Shown: positions 1 to 5,669, counted from the stretch's first letter. The stretch: DNA of 12,921 nucleotides from DATJQA01 sp038057515 (GCA_038057515.1 JBBUDB010000024.1:1-12921); one strand, 5' to 3'. A program made the numbers and translations. The notes: generated by a model not told the origin, from the sequence alone.

Positions 1-11
1 GGAGGATGTGC

Positions 12-371
12 GTGGCGAAAGAAAGTCACATTGCCCTACTGGAGCGTTCGGTCGCCTCGTTCAACGAGTACCGGACAGACAATCCCGAAGAACAGATCGA
101 TCTCCGGGGAGCTATCTTCCACGACAATGACTTCCCCGATGTCGATCTTCACGGCGCCGACCTTAGCGGATCATCCTGGCGAGGCGTAAATCTCGCTGGC
201 GCCAACCTGACAGACGTCCAAGCCGATTTAGCGGACTTCGAAGGAGCGATCCTCACCGGCGCTCATGTTTGGCGAGCGAAGTTTCTCAACGCGAACCTCG
301 CTCACGCCGATATGCGCGACATCCTCGGCCTCGAGACCGCCGACCTAACCGGCACCGAGTACGCCCGTTGA
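12..371 (+). CDS. Pentapeptide-repeat protein, about 119 aa
   Basis: Short protein built largely of tandem pentapeptide repeats of the A(D/N)LxG type. About 13 consecutive five-residue units are visible, for example ADLSG, VNLAG, ANLTD and ANLAH, following a helical N-terminal segment of roughly 30 residues. Such repeats fold into a right-handed quadrilateral beta helix. The family includes DNA mimics that protect gyrase (Qnr, McbG), but most members have no known function, and this one is shorter than Qnr-type proteins. The start is a choice: an ATG at 6 directly abuts GGAGG at 1-5, leaving no spacing, whereas the in-frame GTG at 12 sits 6 nt after that GGAGG, so GTG is preferred. No stop precedes it inside the window, so a longer N-terminus is not excluded. 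A strong terminator follows. There is no signal peptide, so it is probably cytoplasmic. Confidence 0.82.
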   Translation: MAKESHIALLERSVASFNEYRTDNPEEQIDLRGAIFHDNDFPDVDLHGADLSGSSWRGVNLAGANLTDVQADLADFEGAILTGAHVWRAKFLNANLAHADMRDILGLETADLTGTEYAR

Positions 372-397
372 GCCAACGCCAAATGCACATCACGATT

Positions 398-433
398 GTG
401 GCCACCCGCTAGTTTGGGTGGCCACCTCATTTT
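398..433 (+). terminator. Rho-independent terminator after the pentapeptide-repeat gene
   Basis: A perfect 10-bp stem (GTGGCCACCC at 398-407 with GGGTGGCCAC at 416-425) encloses an 8-nt loop. It is followed by a T-rich run at 429-433. It sits 27 nt after the stop of the pentapeptide gene and separates that gene from the BtpA relic. Confidence 0.85.
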
Positions 434-472
434 TACTTTCCAAATCTGACCGTTTTCTATAAGATTCAGATC

Positions 473-787
473 ATGACTTCCGACCGAGCTTCCCCCGTGA
501 AACATAAAATCTCTGCGCTATTCGGAAAAAGCAAAGGCATCATAATGGGTGCGGTTCATTTCCCGCCGCTTTTGGGGTATCCGAATTTTCCCGGATTCCC
601 TATCGCTCTTCGCAATGCGCTAGCGGATGTAAAAACAATGACTGACGGAGGGGTGGATGGCGTCATTTTTGAGAATAACTACGACCTCCCCCACCGCATT
701 TTCGTGGAACCGCCCGTCATTGCCGCTATGACGCATTTGGGACATCACCTGAAAAATACGACGAAAAACCCCTGCGGCGAAGGTTGA
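473..787 (+). pseudogene. N-terminal fragment of a BtpA/SgcQ-family protein
   Basis: Residues 1 to about 100 read like the start of the BtpA/SgcQ family, a TIM-barrel-type family linked to photosystem I biogenesis in cyanobacteria (BtpA) and to sugar loci in enterobacteria (SgcQ). Visible family hallmarks are the opening LFGKSKGIIMGAVHFPPL, then GGVDGVIFENN, and VIAAMTHLG with a PCG matching the family's PxG. The family is normally about 260-280 aa, but here the frame reaches TGA at 785 just after PCG (near 779). The missing C-terminal third is found in the same orientation at 3024-3284, so the gene is disrupted and partly deleted. A TATAAG at 458-463 lies only 9 nt before the ATG and no Shine-Dalgarno is visible, which would suit a leaderless transcript. 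GC is about 52%, lower than in the inserted precursor gene. Confidence 0.8.
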
Positions 788-813
788 CGAGAGTAATTTC
801 TATAAAGTAAGAT
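784..813 (+). promoter_or_regulatory. Candidate promoter for the RiPP precursor gene
   Basis: TTGACG at 784-789 and TAAGAT at 808-813 are separated by 18 nt and precede the precursor ATG by 42 nt. The -35 element matches consensus at 5 of 6 positions and the -10 at 4 of 6. The -35 overlaps the TGA that ends the BtpA fragment, so the promoter begins at or just after the left breakpoint. A TATAAA at 801-806 is also present but only 11 nt from this -35. Confidence 0.45.
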
Positions 814-843
814 GTGATAAGAAACTTAAATCCATCATAGGAG

Positions 844-852
844 GGAGGTGAT
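844..852 (+). promoter_or_regulatory. Very strong ribosome-binding site of the precursor
   Basis: GGAGGTGAT is a complete 9-nt complement of the usual 16S rRNA 3' end, placed 3 nt before the ATG at 856. It is the strongest ribosome-binding site in the window. Several other genes here (clpB, the desulfurase, both CYTH genes) show little or none. This supports the small frame as a real, highly translated gene, as expected for a peptide substrate made in excess over its enzyme. Confidence 0.85.
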
Positions 853-855
853 AAC

Positions 856-1071
856 ATGACGAAGTCAGCGCTCGCGCTGGCCCAAGAGCCCGAACGTGCC
901 ACGGAAGACACGGACTCGCAGAACGCACCGCGTCCGTTCGCCGTCCGCTTCGCGGAACGGGCGGAGCTCAGACTGGTCCCGAAGCCAGGCAGCTCCGAGG
1001 TCTTCGACGACCCCACCACCGTCGACTGGACGAGCCAGCAGAGTCCGGAAGATCCGCACACAGACCAGTAA
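856..1071 (+). CDS. Putative ATP-grasp-modified RiPP (graspetide) precursor peptide, 71 aa
   Basis: Candidate substrate of the ATP-grasp ligase encoded 0.7 kb downstream. Residues 1-43 would be the leader. It contains RPFAVRFAE at 26-34, which resembles the PFGLR.A leader motif I recall for the 'putative ATP-grasp target RiPP' family (partner of SAV_5884-type ligases in Actinobacteria). Residues 44-71 would be the core. They are rich in hydroxyl donors (S46, S47, T54, T55, T59, S60, S63, T69) interleaved with carboxylates (E48, D51, D52, D57, E65, D66, D70), and have no Cys or Lys after K43. That is the composition expected for ester-linked (depsipeptide) macrocycles. The gene has a near-ideal ribosome-binding site, a candidate promoter and its own terminator, and is 66% GC by count, well above the flanking BtpA fragment. 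No signal peptide or membrane segment is seen. Function is inferred from motif and neighbour; ring topology cannot be predicted. Confidence 0.72.
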   Translation: MTKSALALAQEPERATEDTDSQNAPRPFAVRFAERAELRLVPKPGSSEVFDDPTTVDWTSQQSPEDPHTDQ

Positions 1072-1079
1072 AGAAAGGA

Positions 1080-1116
1080 GGGGGTTGACGCTCTGGCGCC
1101 AACCCCCTATTTCTTT
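1080..1116 (+). terminator. Terminator between the convergent precursor and TPR genes
   Basis: GGGGGTTG at 1080-1087 pairs with CAACCCCC at 1100-1107, followed by TATTTCTTT. The hairpin begins 8 nt after the precursor stop and its right arm overlaps the stop codon of the convergent TPR gene. The opposite strand also has a T-rich run beyond the stem, so it may serve both genes. It separates the precursor transcript from the ATP-grasp gene. Confidence 0.8.
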
Positions 1117-1745
1117 ATCTCCAAGTTTTGCTCTATAAAATTCGTGATTCTCCTGCCCCAAGCAGTTTTTTTAAATTCTTGTTTTTCGTTGTATAATTTT
1201 TTTAACTTTACTGCGTACTTCCTCGCTTTCTTAAAATCTTTCTTAATCACGCGATAAAAAACAACAAGATTTAGGTAACTCCCATAGTCAGCCCTGTTCT
1301 CGCGGAGGCCACGAAGGAGCCATTTCTCGGCATTGCGATAATCTCCAAGCGCCTCATACACAAGACCGATGTTTTGCGCATAGAGGCCAACTTTCTCTCC
1401 ACTCCGCTTTTTCAGGTGATACGCCCGGAGGGCGTAGGGAATCGCTTTCCGGCTGCGCCGGTGCCACCACACTCGCCCGATACCCCAAGTAGCACGATGC
1501 GAATTTGGATTAGCTCGTAGAACCTGTCGGTACAAAGAAAGGGCTTTCGCCTCATATTTTCTTCGCGCGGCGGATCTTTTTTCTCGCATCGCTAGATGAT
1601 CGTACAAGAGACCGAGTTTGCACAAACTATCTTCGTTAATCAAGCCCTGGTTTGCCTTAAGCAATTTCTCAAGATGCAAAACTCCCCAATGATATTTATA
1701 GTTATTCGCCGCCCTATCGAATATGATTTGAACCCTGTTGCGCAT
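1107..1745 (-). CDS. TPR-repeat protein of unknown role, 212 aa
   Basis: Helical-repeat protein with tetratricopeptide-like units. Clear examples are near residues 118-152 (GLYAQNIGLVYEALGDYRNA, then EKWLLRGL) and 153-188 (YGSYLNLVVFYRVIKKDFKKA). Weaker repeats occur around 40-110. It is very basic (many K/R), lacks a signal peptide and is probably a cytoplasmic scaffold. The start is an ATG preceded by GGGAAGG. It lies between the precursor and the ATP-grasp gene but on the opposite strand, converging on the precursor and diverging from the ligase gene across 59 nt. Its GC is about 46%, far below the precursor (66%) and ligase (about 59% in the part counted), so it probably has a different history. 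A role in the peptide system, for example as a binding partner or in immunity, is possible but only positional. Confidence 0.75.
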   Translation of the reverse strand: MRNRVQIIFDRAANNYKYHWGVLHLEKLLKANQGLINEDSLCKLGLLYDHLAMREKRSAARRKYEAKALSLYRQVLRANPNSHRATWGIGRVWWHRRSRKAIPYALRAYHLKKRSGEKVGLYAQNIGLVYEALGDYRNAEKWLLRGLRENRADYGSYLNLVVFYRVIKKDFKKARKYAVKLKKLYNEKQEFKKTAWGRRITNFIEQNLEIKK

Positions 1746-1804
1746 CTTCCTTCCCTACTTTACCATAGGGACAGTTCTCCACAATCTGCTTAAGCGAGGG
1801 AAAA

Positions 1805-2794
1805 ATGAACGGAAAGATACTCGTCGTTACCGCATCAGACGAACCAAGCGTAAAGAAAGTCCTTGAATTTCTCCCCGGGGAACGGGTGATCCGAATCGAT
1901 ACTGATGCTCTGCTCCGCCGTTCGTTCTCTTTCCGAACCGAAGAGCGGACCTCGGGGTGGATGCTCGCCCTGGACGGCGAAACCGTTTACCAAGAAGAGA
2001 TCGGATCGGTCTGGTACCGGCGACCCGCAAACCCGAAGGCATCGTCGGAGCTTTCCGCCGAACACCAGTCGTTTGTGGAAAACGAAGCGCAGAAGTTCCT
2101 GCGGTCACTGTGGTCGACGCTGCCGCGTGAGCAAATACTGTGGGTGAACCATCCATCGGTACTGCGAGAAATCGAGTTCAACAAGCCCTACCAAGCCCAA
2201 ACGGCAGCGCGGGCAGGCCTCACGGTTCCGGAAACGCTCATCACGAACGACCCGAGGGCCGCAGAGCAGTTCCTCGAACGCTGGAACGGAGAAGTGGCAC
2301 TGAAGACATTCGGCGGTCATCCGCTCAAAGACGAGGAGGGACGCCCGCAAAGTATTTTCACAAACCGCGTCTCGCGCGAGACCCTCCAGTTGTTCAAGCG
2401 GGAGATCGCTTACGCCCCGGTGATGCTTCAGCGATATATTCCGAAGCGAATCGAGCTCCGCGTCACCGCCGTCGGCGAACGACTCTTCGCCTGCGCGATC
2501 CATTCCCAAGACAGTGAACGGACCAAGGACGACTGGCGACGATACGACTTTGAGAGGGTAAAACACGAACCGTACCAACTACCCCCCGAAGTAGAGGCAA
2601 TGCTGTTTCGTTTCCTTAGGGAGACAAACCTCGTCTTCGGAGCTATTGACATGATCGTGACTCCGGACGACGAGCATGTCTTCCTTGAAGTCAACCCGAG
2701 CGGTCAGTGGGGGTGGATCGAGCGGTTGACGGGGCTGCCGATCTCCGCGGCGATCGCAGAACTCCTGGCAAACCCGCTCCCTTCTCCTCAGTGA
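1805..2794 (+). CDS. ATP-grasp peptide ligase, MvdC/MvdD-like graspetide macrocyclase
   Basis: Predicted to activate side-chain carboxylates of the precursor with ATP (acyl-phosphate) and join them to Ser/Thr/Lys side chains, making ester or amide rings, as MvdC/MvdD do for microviridins. Features in order: an N-terminal Rossmann-like segment (KILVVTASDEP); VWYRRP at 69-74, typical of this ligase group; NKPYQ with K127 and VALKT with K167, likely ATP-binding lysines; LQRYIPKRIELRV at 208-220; DWRRYD at 243-248; and the metal-binding end IDM (D282) with FLEVNPSGQWGWIE (E295, N297). The run NPSGQWGWIE...TGLPIS is the strongest family signature. Length 329 aa is normal. The start is ATG with GAGGG 4 nt upstream. 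It is a single-gene unit ending in a strong terminator. The neighbouring precursor suggests the SAV_5884-type branch, but no methyltransferase partner is present. Confidence 0.88.
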   Translation: MNGKILVVTASDEPSVKKVLEFLPGERVIRIDTDALLRRSFSFRTEERTSGWMLALDGETVYQEEIGSVWYRRPANPKASSELSAEHQSFVENEAQKFLRSLWSTLPREQILWVNHPSVLREIEFNKPYQAQTAARAGLTVPETLITNDPRAAEQFLERWNGEVALKTFGGHPLKDEEGRPQSIFTNRVSRETLQLFKREIAYAPVMLQRYIPKRIELRVTAVGERLFACAIHSQDSERTKDDWRRYDFERVKHEPYQLPPEVEAMLFRFLRETNLVFGAIDMIVTPDDEHVFLEVNPSGQWGWIERLTGLPISAAIAELLANPLPSPQ

Positions 2795-2810
2795 CGGTAA
2801 TCAACACGAA

Positions 2811-2845
2811 AAAGGGGCGTCCTCGTACGACGCCCCTTTCGCTTT
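2811..2845 (+). terminator. Terminator after the ATP-grasp gene, probably bidirectional
   Basis: AAAGGGGCGTC at 2811-2821 and GACGCCCCTTT at 2829-2839 form an 11-bp perfect stem with a 7-nt loop. Tails are TTTCGCTTTT on the plus strand and TTTTTCG on the minus strand. It lies 16 nt after the ligase stop, and 21 nt beyond the stop of the minus-strand coiled-coil remnant, so it can end both. Confidence 0.9.
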
Positions 2846-2865
2846 TCTCCATATTACGCAAATCC

Positions 2866-3026
2866 CTAAGGCCGCACCTCCATCTTCCGCTCAAGGGTCT
2901 CAATGCGCCGCGCGTGTTCTTCGAGGATGGTGTGTTCGATGCGGTCAAGCTGTTCGTATACCGCGTGAAACCGGCTTTCCATATCGCCGCGGAGTTCCGT
3001 GACGTCCTGATCGATCTTCTCGAGCC
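2866..3026 (-). pseudogene. C-terminal remnant of a small coiled-coil protein
   Basis: On the minus strand a frame ending in TAG at 2866 encodes an amphipathic heptad-type helix: LEKIDQDVTELRGDMESR, then FHAVYEQLDRIEHTILEEH and ARRIETLERKMEVRP. This resembles the C-terminal part of small coiled-coil proteins common in Parcubacteria (from memory). The frame runs upstream only to a TAA at 3052, and from about 3026 the DNA instead encodes the BtpA C-terminus on the other strand. The N-terminal part is therefore missing. The only ATG inside, at 2982, would leave 38 residues. It is best read as a gene whose 5' end was lost at the right-hand breakpoint. It also marks the right edge of the block replacing the middle of the btpA-like gene. 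Confidence 0.6.
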
Positions 3027-3284
3027 GGCCAGGCGCCCGATCTCGCGGAACTTAAAGCCCTCCGAGCGGCAATCGGCAATTTCCCGATACTCGTGGGAAG
3101 TGGCGCAAACACCAAAAATATTGATGCGCTACTCCGTTATGCAAATGGGGTTATTGTGAGCACCTCCCTGAAGCGCGGTTCGAACCGAAAAGGAGAGCAG
3201 AATGTAAAAGCGTACGAACAACGCATTGATCCCCGCAAGGTTCGCGAATTTATCGCCGCCGTACGGAAGTCGGGACGCAAATAA
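3024..3284 (+). pseudogene. C-terminal fragment of the BtpA/SgcQ-family protein
   Basis: The plus frame from about 3024 reads AGQAPDLAELKALRAAIG, then NFPILVGSGANTKNIDALL, RYANGVIVSTSLK and IDPRKVREFIAAVRK, ending at TAA 3282-3284. This matches the end of BtpA/SgcQ proteins: the TG..TG.aPDL segment, the PvLvGSGvtpeN phosphate-binding-like loop, ADGvIVgTslK, and the final DPeRVr.Fv helix. The frame is closed upstream by a TGA at 3000-3002, and no plausible start precedes the conserved region. Together with 473-787 it makes about 185 residues of one gene. Roughly 75-80 residues of the family's middle are absent, and about 2.25 kb of unrelated DNA lies between. Only the alignment is from memory; the broken frames are seen directly. 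Confidence 0.8.
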
Positions 3285-3326
3285 AGAAGAAGGGGGGCAG
3301 AAGTGGCACCGGTTTCCTTCCTTGGA

Positions 3327-4364
3327 TCATAGCACTGGATTTTCTAGAAGGATTAAGGAGCGCTTAGTCGGGTCTATTCGCATGACCGTTCCGAGCGGCA
3401 GAACTAATTGAGGGTCGGTGTGGCCGAAATCCACATTGCTTACAATGGGCAGATTTGCCTGTCCGAATTCGCCTCGAACTATTCTCACTATCACTTTATC
3501 CAGAGCGAGCTTTTCATCATCTGAGTAATCCCGGGCCCGGCCGAACAGTAATCCTCGGATTTTGTTAAAGACGCCCTGCGCACCATAGTTGCGCAGTTCA
3601 TGTTCCACTTGGGCCAGGGGCGGTTTATTTTCCGAAGTTTCCAGGAAAAAAATCTTGCCTTCCCAATGTTCTGGTTTTGGCCAGAACGGCGTGGCTTTCA
3701 TCATTTCCAAAACCTCCAGACAGCCACCGAACAATTCCCCCTCTGCTGGGGTTTTTCCCTGAAGCCATCGCCATCCGGAAACGGCCTTAAGCTCATTTGT
3801 TTTGCCCGTATTAGCGACATCGTTCCAATCTAAATATCCGTCACAATATTTGTCGTAGGGAGCGTAAGCTAGGTCTTTCGAGGCGCCAAAAAGCATGTTC
3901 TTCACGTGTTTCTCGAAATCCGGTGGCAAATTTTCCATCTGAGAAAATCCCGCCATGATCGATGGTCCGTAAAAAGTGACCAATCCCAGTTGGTTGCAAA
4001 ATACGTGAAGCGTGGTGGTGTCCGAGTAGCCCATCAATATTTTCGGGTTGTCCAGAATGGCTTTTTTGTTTAGGAAGGGGAGTATGCGCACGGAGTCGTC
4101 CCCGCCGATTGAAGAGAAAATCGCTTTTACTTCCGAGTCGCTGAAGGCGTCATTAACATCCTTTGCTCTAAAATCGGGGTTTGCCCTTAGAAACTCGACA
4201 TCTGCGCGCGTGCTCGGATATTCCTTTATCTTCAGGCCCCATTCCCTAAGCACTTTCAGACCATTCTGGTAAATATGCGGGAATCTAGTAGCCCCTCCCC
4301 AAGAGGGAGAAATCACAGCTACGGTGTCGCCCGCCTTCAATTTTTCTGGTCGTTGGTAGGTCAT
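3327..4364 (-). CDS. S66-family serine peptidase (LD-carboxypeptidase / MccF-like), 345 aa
   Basis: Member of peptidase family S66. Housekeeping members (LdcA) remove the terminal D-Ala from murein tetrapeptides in the cytoplasm; MccF members cleave processed microcin C-type aminoacyl-nucleotide toxins and so give immunity. Visible landmarks, numbered from the chosen ATG: LKAGDTVAVISPS at 9-21; SIGGDDS at 85-91; nucleophile S114 in MGYSDTT; FYGPSIM at 131-137; GGCLEVLEMM at 213-222; catalytic Glu in FLETSE (E242); and catalytic His H315 in DFGHTDPQ. The GGDDS and FYGPS forms are more MccF-like than LdcA-like in my recollection. A TTG at 4439 would add 25 residues that do not look like the family, so ATG 4364 is preferred. 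No convincing Shine-Dalgarno is seen. GC is about 48% in the part counted. No signal peptide is visible. Confidence 0.88.
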   Translation of the reverse strand: MTYQRPEKLKAGDTVAVISPSWGGATRFPHIYQNGLKVLREWGLKIKEYPSTRADVEFLRANPDFRAKDVNDAFSDSEVKAIFSSIGGDDSVRILPFLNKKAILDNPKILMGYSDTTTLHVFCNQLGLVTFYGPSIMAGFSQMENLPPDFEKHVKNMLFGASKDLAYAPYDKYCDGYLDWNDVANTGKTNELKAVSGWRWLQGKTPAEGELFGGCLEVLEMMKATPFWPKPEHWEGKIFFLETSENKPPLAQVEHELRNYGAQGVFNKIRGLLFGRARDYSDDEKLALDKVIVRIVRGEFGQANLPIVSNVDFGHTDPQLVLPLGTVMRIDPTKRSLILLENPVL

Positions 4365-4546
4365 AAAAATAACTGATGCTATTACTCTATGCCAAAAAAC
4401 ATTCTTGGTAAACAGCGGGTTTGGCGCACCGCTTTTCAATCAGCTTCGCTTCGATATACATGTGGTGGGCGAACATTGTCTATGTTCACGCCGGGTTCAA
4501 TCTAGCCGATATCGTTGTCTTTCTCAATTCCGGCAAGCAACTCTTA

Positions 4547-4596
4547 CCATAAAAAACGAAGCCCGCCAGGTGTCAGTCAAGACCACAGGGCGGGCG
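4547..4596 (-). terminator. Terminator of the metalloprotease gene
   Basis: On the minus strand GCCCGCC and GGCGGGC (4589-4595 and 4561-4567) form a GC-rich 7-bp stem with an imperfectly paired interior. It is followed by TTCGTTTTTTATGG (six T). It lies 17 nt after the metalloprotease stop. Confidence 0.75.
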
Positions 4597-4612
4597 GATG
4601 CGAAAACGAACG

Positions 4613-5566
4613 CTAGTTGACGATCAAGACCTCCCTCCTCCCCCGGAGCAGGGACTGGGTTGCCACCCAGTTGGTCGTGCCGGGGTCGGCGTCGGTGAAC
4701 ATGTTTCCGGCCGAGCGCTGGGACGCCTGCTCGGCGAGATTCACCTCGCGGACGGTGAACCTCTTTCCCGGAGCCGAGCCGGCCATGAGGTCGGCGGGGT
4801 CACAGGAGTGCATGAGCCCGAGCACATGCCCGAGCTCATGGGCAACGACCTCCGAGGCCCTCGCGTACTCCAGCTTCGGAAACGCGATGCGACCTCCGGT
4901 GATCCAGCCGCCGGAGTTCGAATTACGGTAGGTGCCGGCCCGTGCGTTCTTGAGGGCGTCGTTCTCGGGCTCGAACGTTGCCCGAAATACGACCGCGAAC
5001 TCCGGAATCGTTCCGGTGATCTGGAACGACACCCCGAATGGGTCCGCCAGTCGAGTTGCGTCCTCGATGGCGCGGTCGAAGGCGGCACCGACCGCCCTGT
5101 CCCCCAGTAGCGTCGGGTCGAGCGAGAGGTAAACGACCGACCCTCTCGCAAGGCGGGAAAGCGGGTGGTTCTCCTCGGTCACTATGTCCTTGTACGCCAG
5201 ACACCTGGCGTACTGGACGTCGGTGCCTGGTGGCAAGGACCAGAGACCGACATCCTGCGGCCCCGGAACAAGACGCACCTCGCGGGGGGCGATGTGTCCC
5301 GGAAACGAGATGGCCGCGACCTGACCGGCAAGTCCAACGAGATGGATCTCACCGGACGAGTCGGGGACGACCTCTCGGAGGCGTCCGGCGACCACGATGG
5401 TCGGATTTGGAAAGATCCGACCGTCGCCACCCCCATGAACGGTGAGAATGGTATCGCCATCCACGACTGGCATGGCGAGAGGATTCTCGCTGACTCTTTT
5501 CGGCCTTTTGTCGCAAGCGACTGTTGCGACGGCCGCGCTCGACAAGAGAAAGCGGCGTCTTTTCAC
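4613..5566 (-). CDS. Exported metzincin-type zinc metalloprotease, 317 aa
   Basis: Predicted secreted or surface-anchored zinc protease. Residues 1-18 (MKRRRFLLSSAAVATVAC) form an export signal with a twin-arginine-like RRRFLL core, ending in a Cys that could be lipidated, though the lipobox is imperfect (Thr at -3). The catalytic motif HELGHVLGLMH (H243, E244, H247, H253) matches HExxHxxGxxH of matrixin-like metzincins, and DLMAG (M261) fits the Met-turn. Residues 40-235 show no domain I can name. The start is GTG at 5566, supported by GAAAGGAG 6 nt upstream. The gene is bracketed by its own promoter and terminator and is about 69% GC in the 180 bases counted, against about 48% for the neighbouring S66 gene, which suggests separate acquisition. 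Its natural substrate is unknown. Processing of an exported peptide is conceivable but unsupported. Confidence 0.87.
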   Translation of the reverse strand: MKRRRFLLSSAAVATVACDKRPKRVSENPLAMPVVDGDTILTVHGGGDGRIFPNPTIVVAGRLREVVPDSSGEIHLVGLAGQVAAISFPGHIAPREVRLVPGPQDVGLWSLPPGTDVQYARCLAYKDIVTEENHPLSRLARGSVVYLSLDPTLLGDRAVGAAFDRAIEDATRLADPFGVSFQITGTIPEFAVVFRATFEPENDALKNARAGTYRNSNSGGWITGGRIAFPKLEYARASEVVAHELGHVLGLMHSCDPADLMAGSAPGKRFTVREVNLAEQASQRSAGNMFTDADPGTTNWVATQSLLRGRREVLIVN

Positions 5567-5572
5567 TGCGAA

Positions 5573-5580
5573 CTCCTTTC
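5573..5580 (-). promoter_or_regulatory. Ribosome-binding site fixing the GTG start of the metalloprotease
   Basis: The minus strand reads GAAAGGAG followed by 6 nt and GTG. No ATG lies nearby in frame, so this decides the start. A small inverted repeat (TCCGG...CCGGA, 5581-5600) sits immediately upstream in the leader. Confidence 0.75.
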
Positions 5581-5640
5581 TCCGGGCTTTGCAGTCCGGA
5601 AACCAGCTTCATTTTTCGTATTTACGGAGGGCTGATGGCT

Positions 5641-5669
5641 ATTATACCACCAAATAATAAGAAAATCAA
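5641..5669 (-). promoter_or_regulatory. Promoter of the metalloprotease gene
   Basis: The minus strand carries TTGATT (5669-5664), a 17-nt spacer and a perfect TATAAT (5646-5641). The leader to the GTG start is about 70 nt. It is the best sigma-70-like promoter in the window and makes the metalloprotease transcriptionally independent of the CYTH gene upstream. Confidence 0.75.

Noticed and set aside
801..806. TATAAA as the -10 box of the precursor promoter
   Set aside because: It would be only 11 nt from TTGACG, too close. TAAGAT at 808-813 with an 18-nt spacer fits better, although an unpaired -10 at TATAAA cannot be ruled out.
2707..3159. Plus-strand open frame spanning the ligase end, terminator and btpA right edge
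   Set aside because: It crosses a strong terminator hairpin, overlaps the coiled-coil remnant and reads the BtpA C-terminus in the wrong frame. It has no start signal and no family resemblance.
3172..3190. GGTTCGAACC, resembling a tRNA T-arm
   Set aside because: No acceptor or anticodon stems surround it, and it lies inside the BtpA C-terminal frame.
4365..4439. TTG start adding 25 residues to the S66 peptidase
   Set aside because: The extension does not resemble the family N-terminus, whereas ATG 4364 begins directly before the conserved LKAGDTVAVISPS segment.
4440..4546. Possible promoter for the S66 gene (TAGACA ... TATATC on the minus strand)
   Set aside because: The -10 match is weak and several alternatives exist in this spacer. 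None is good enough to list as a feature.
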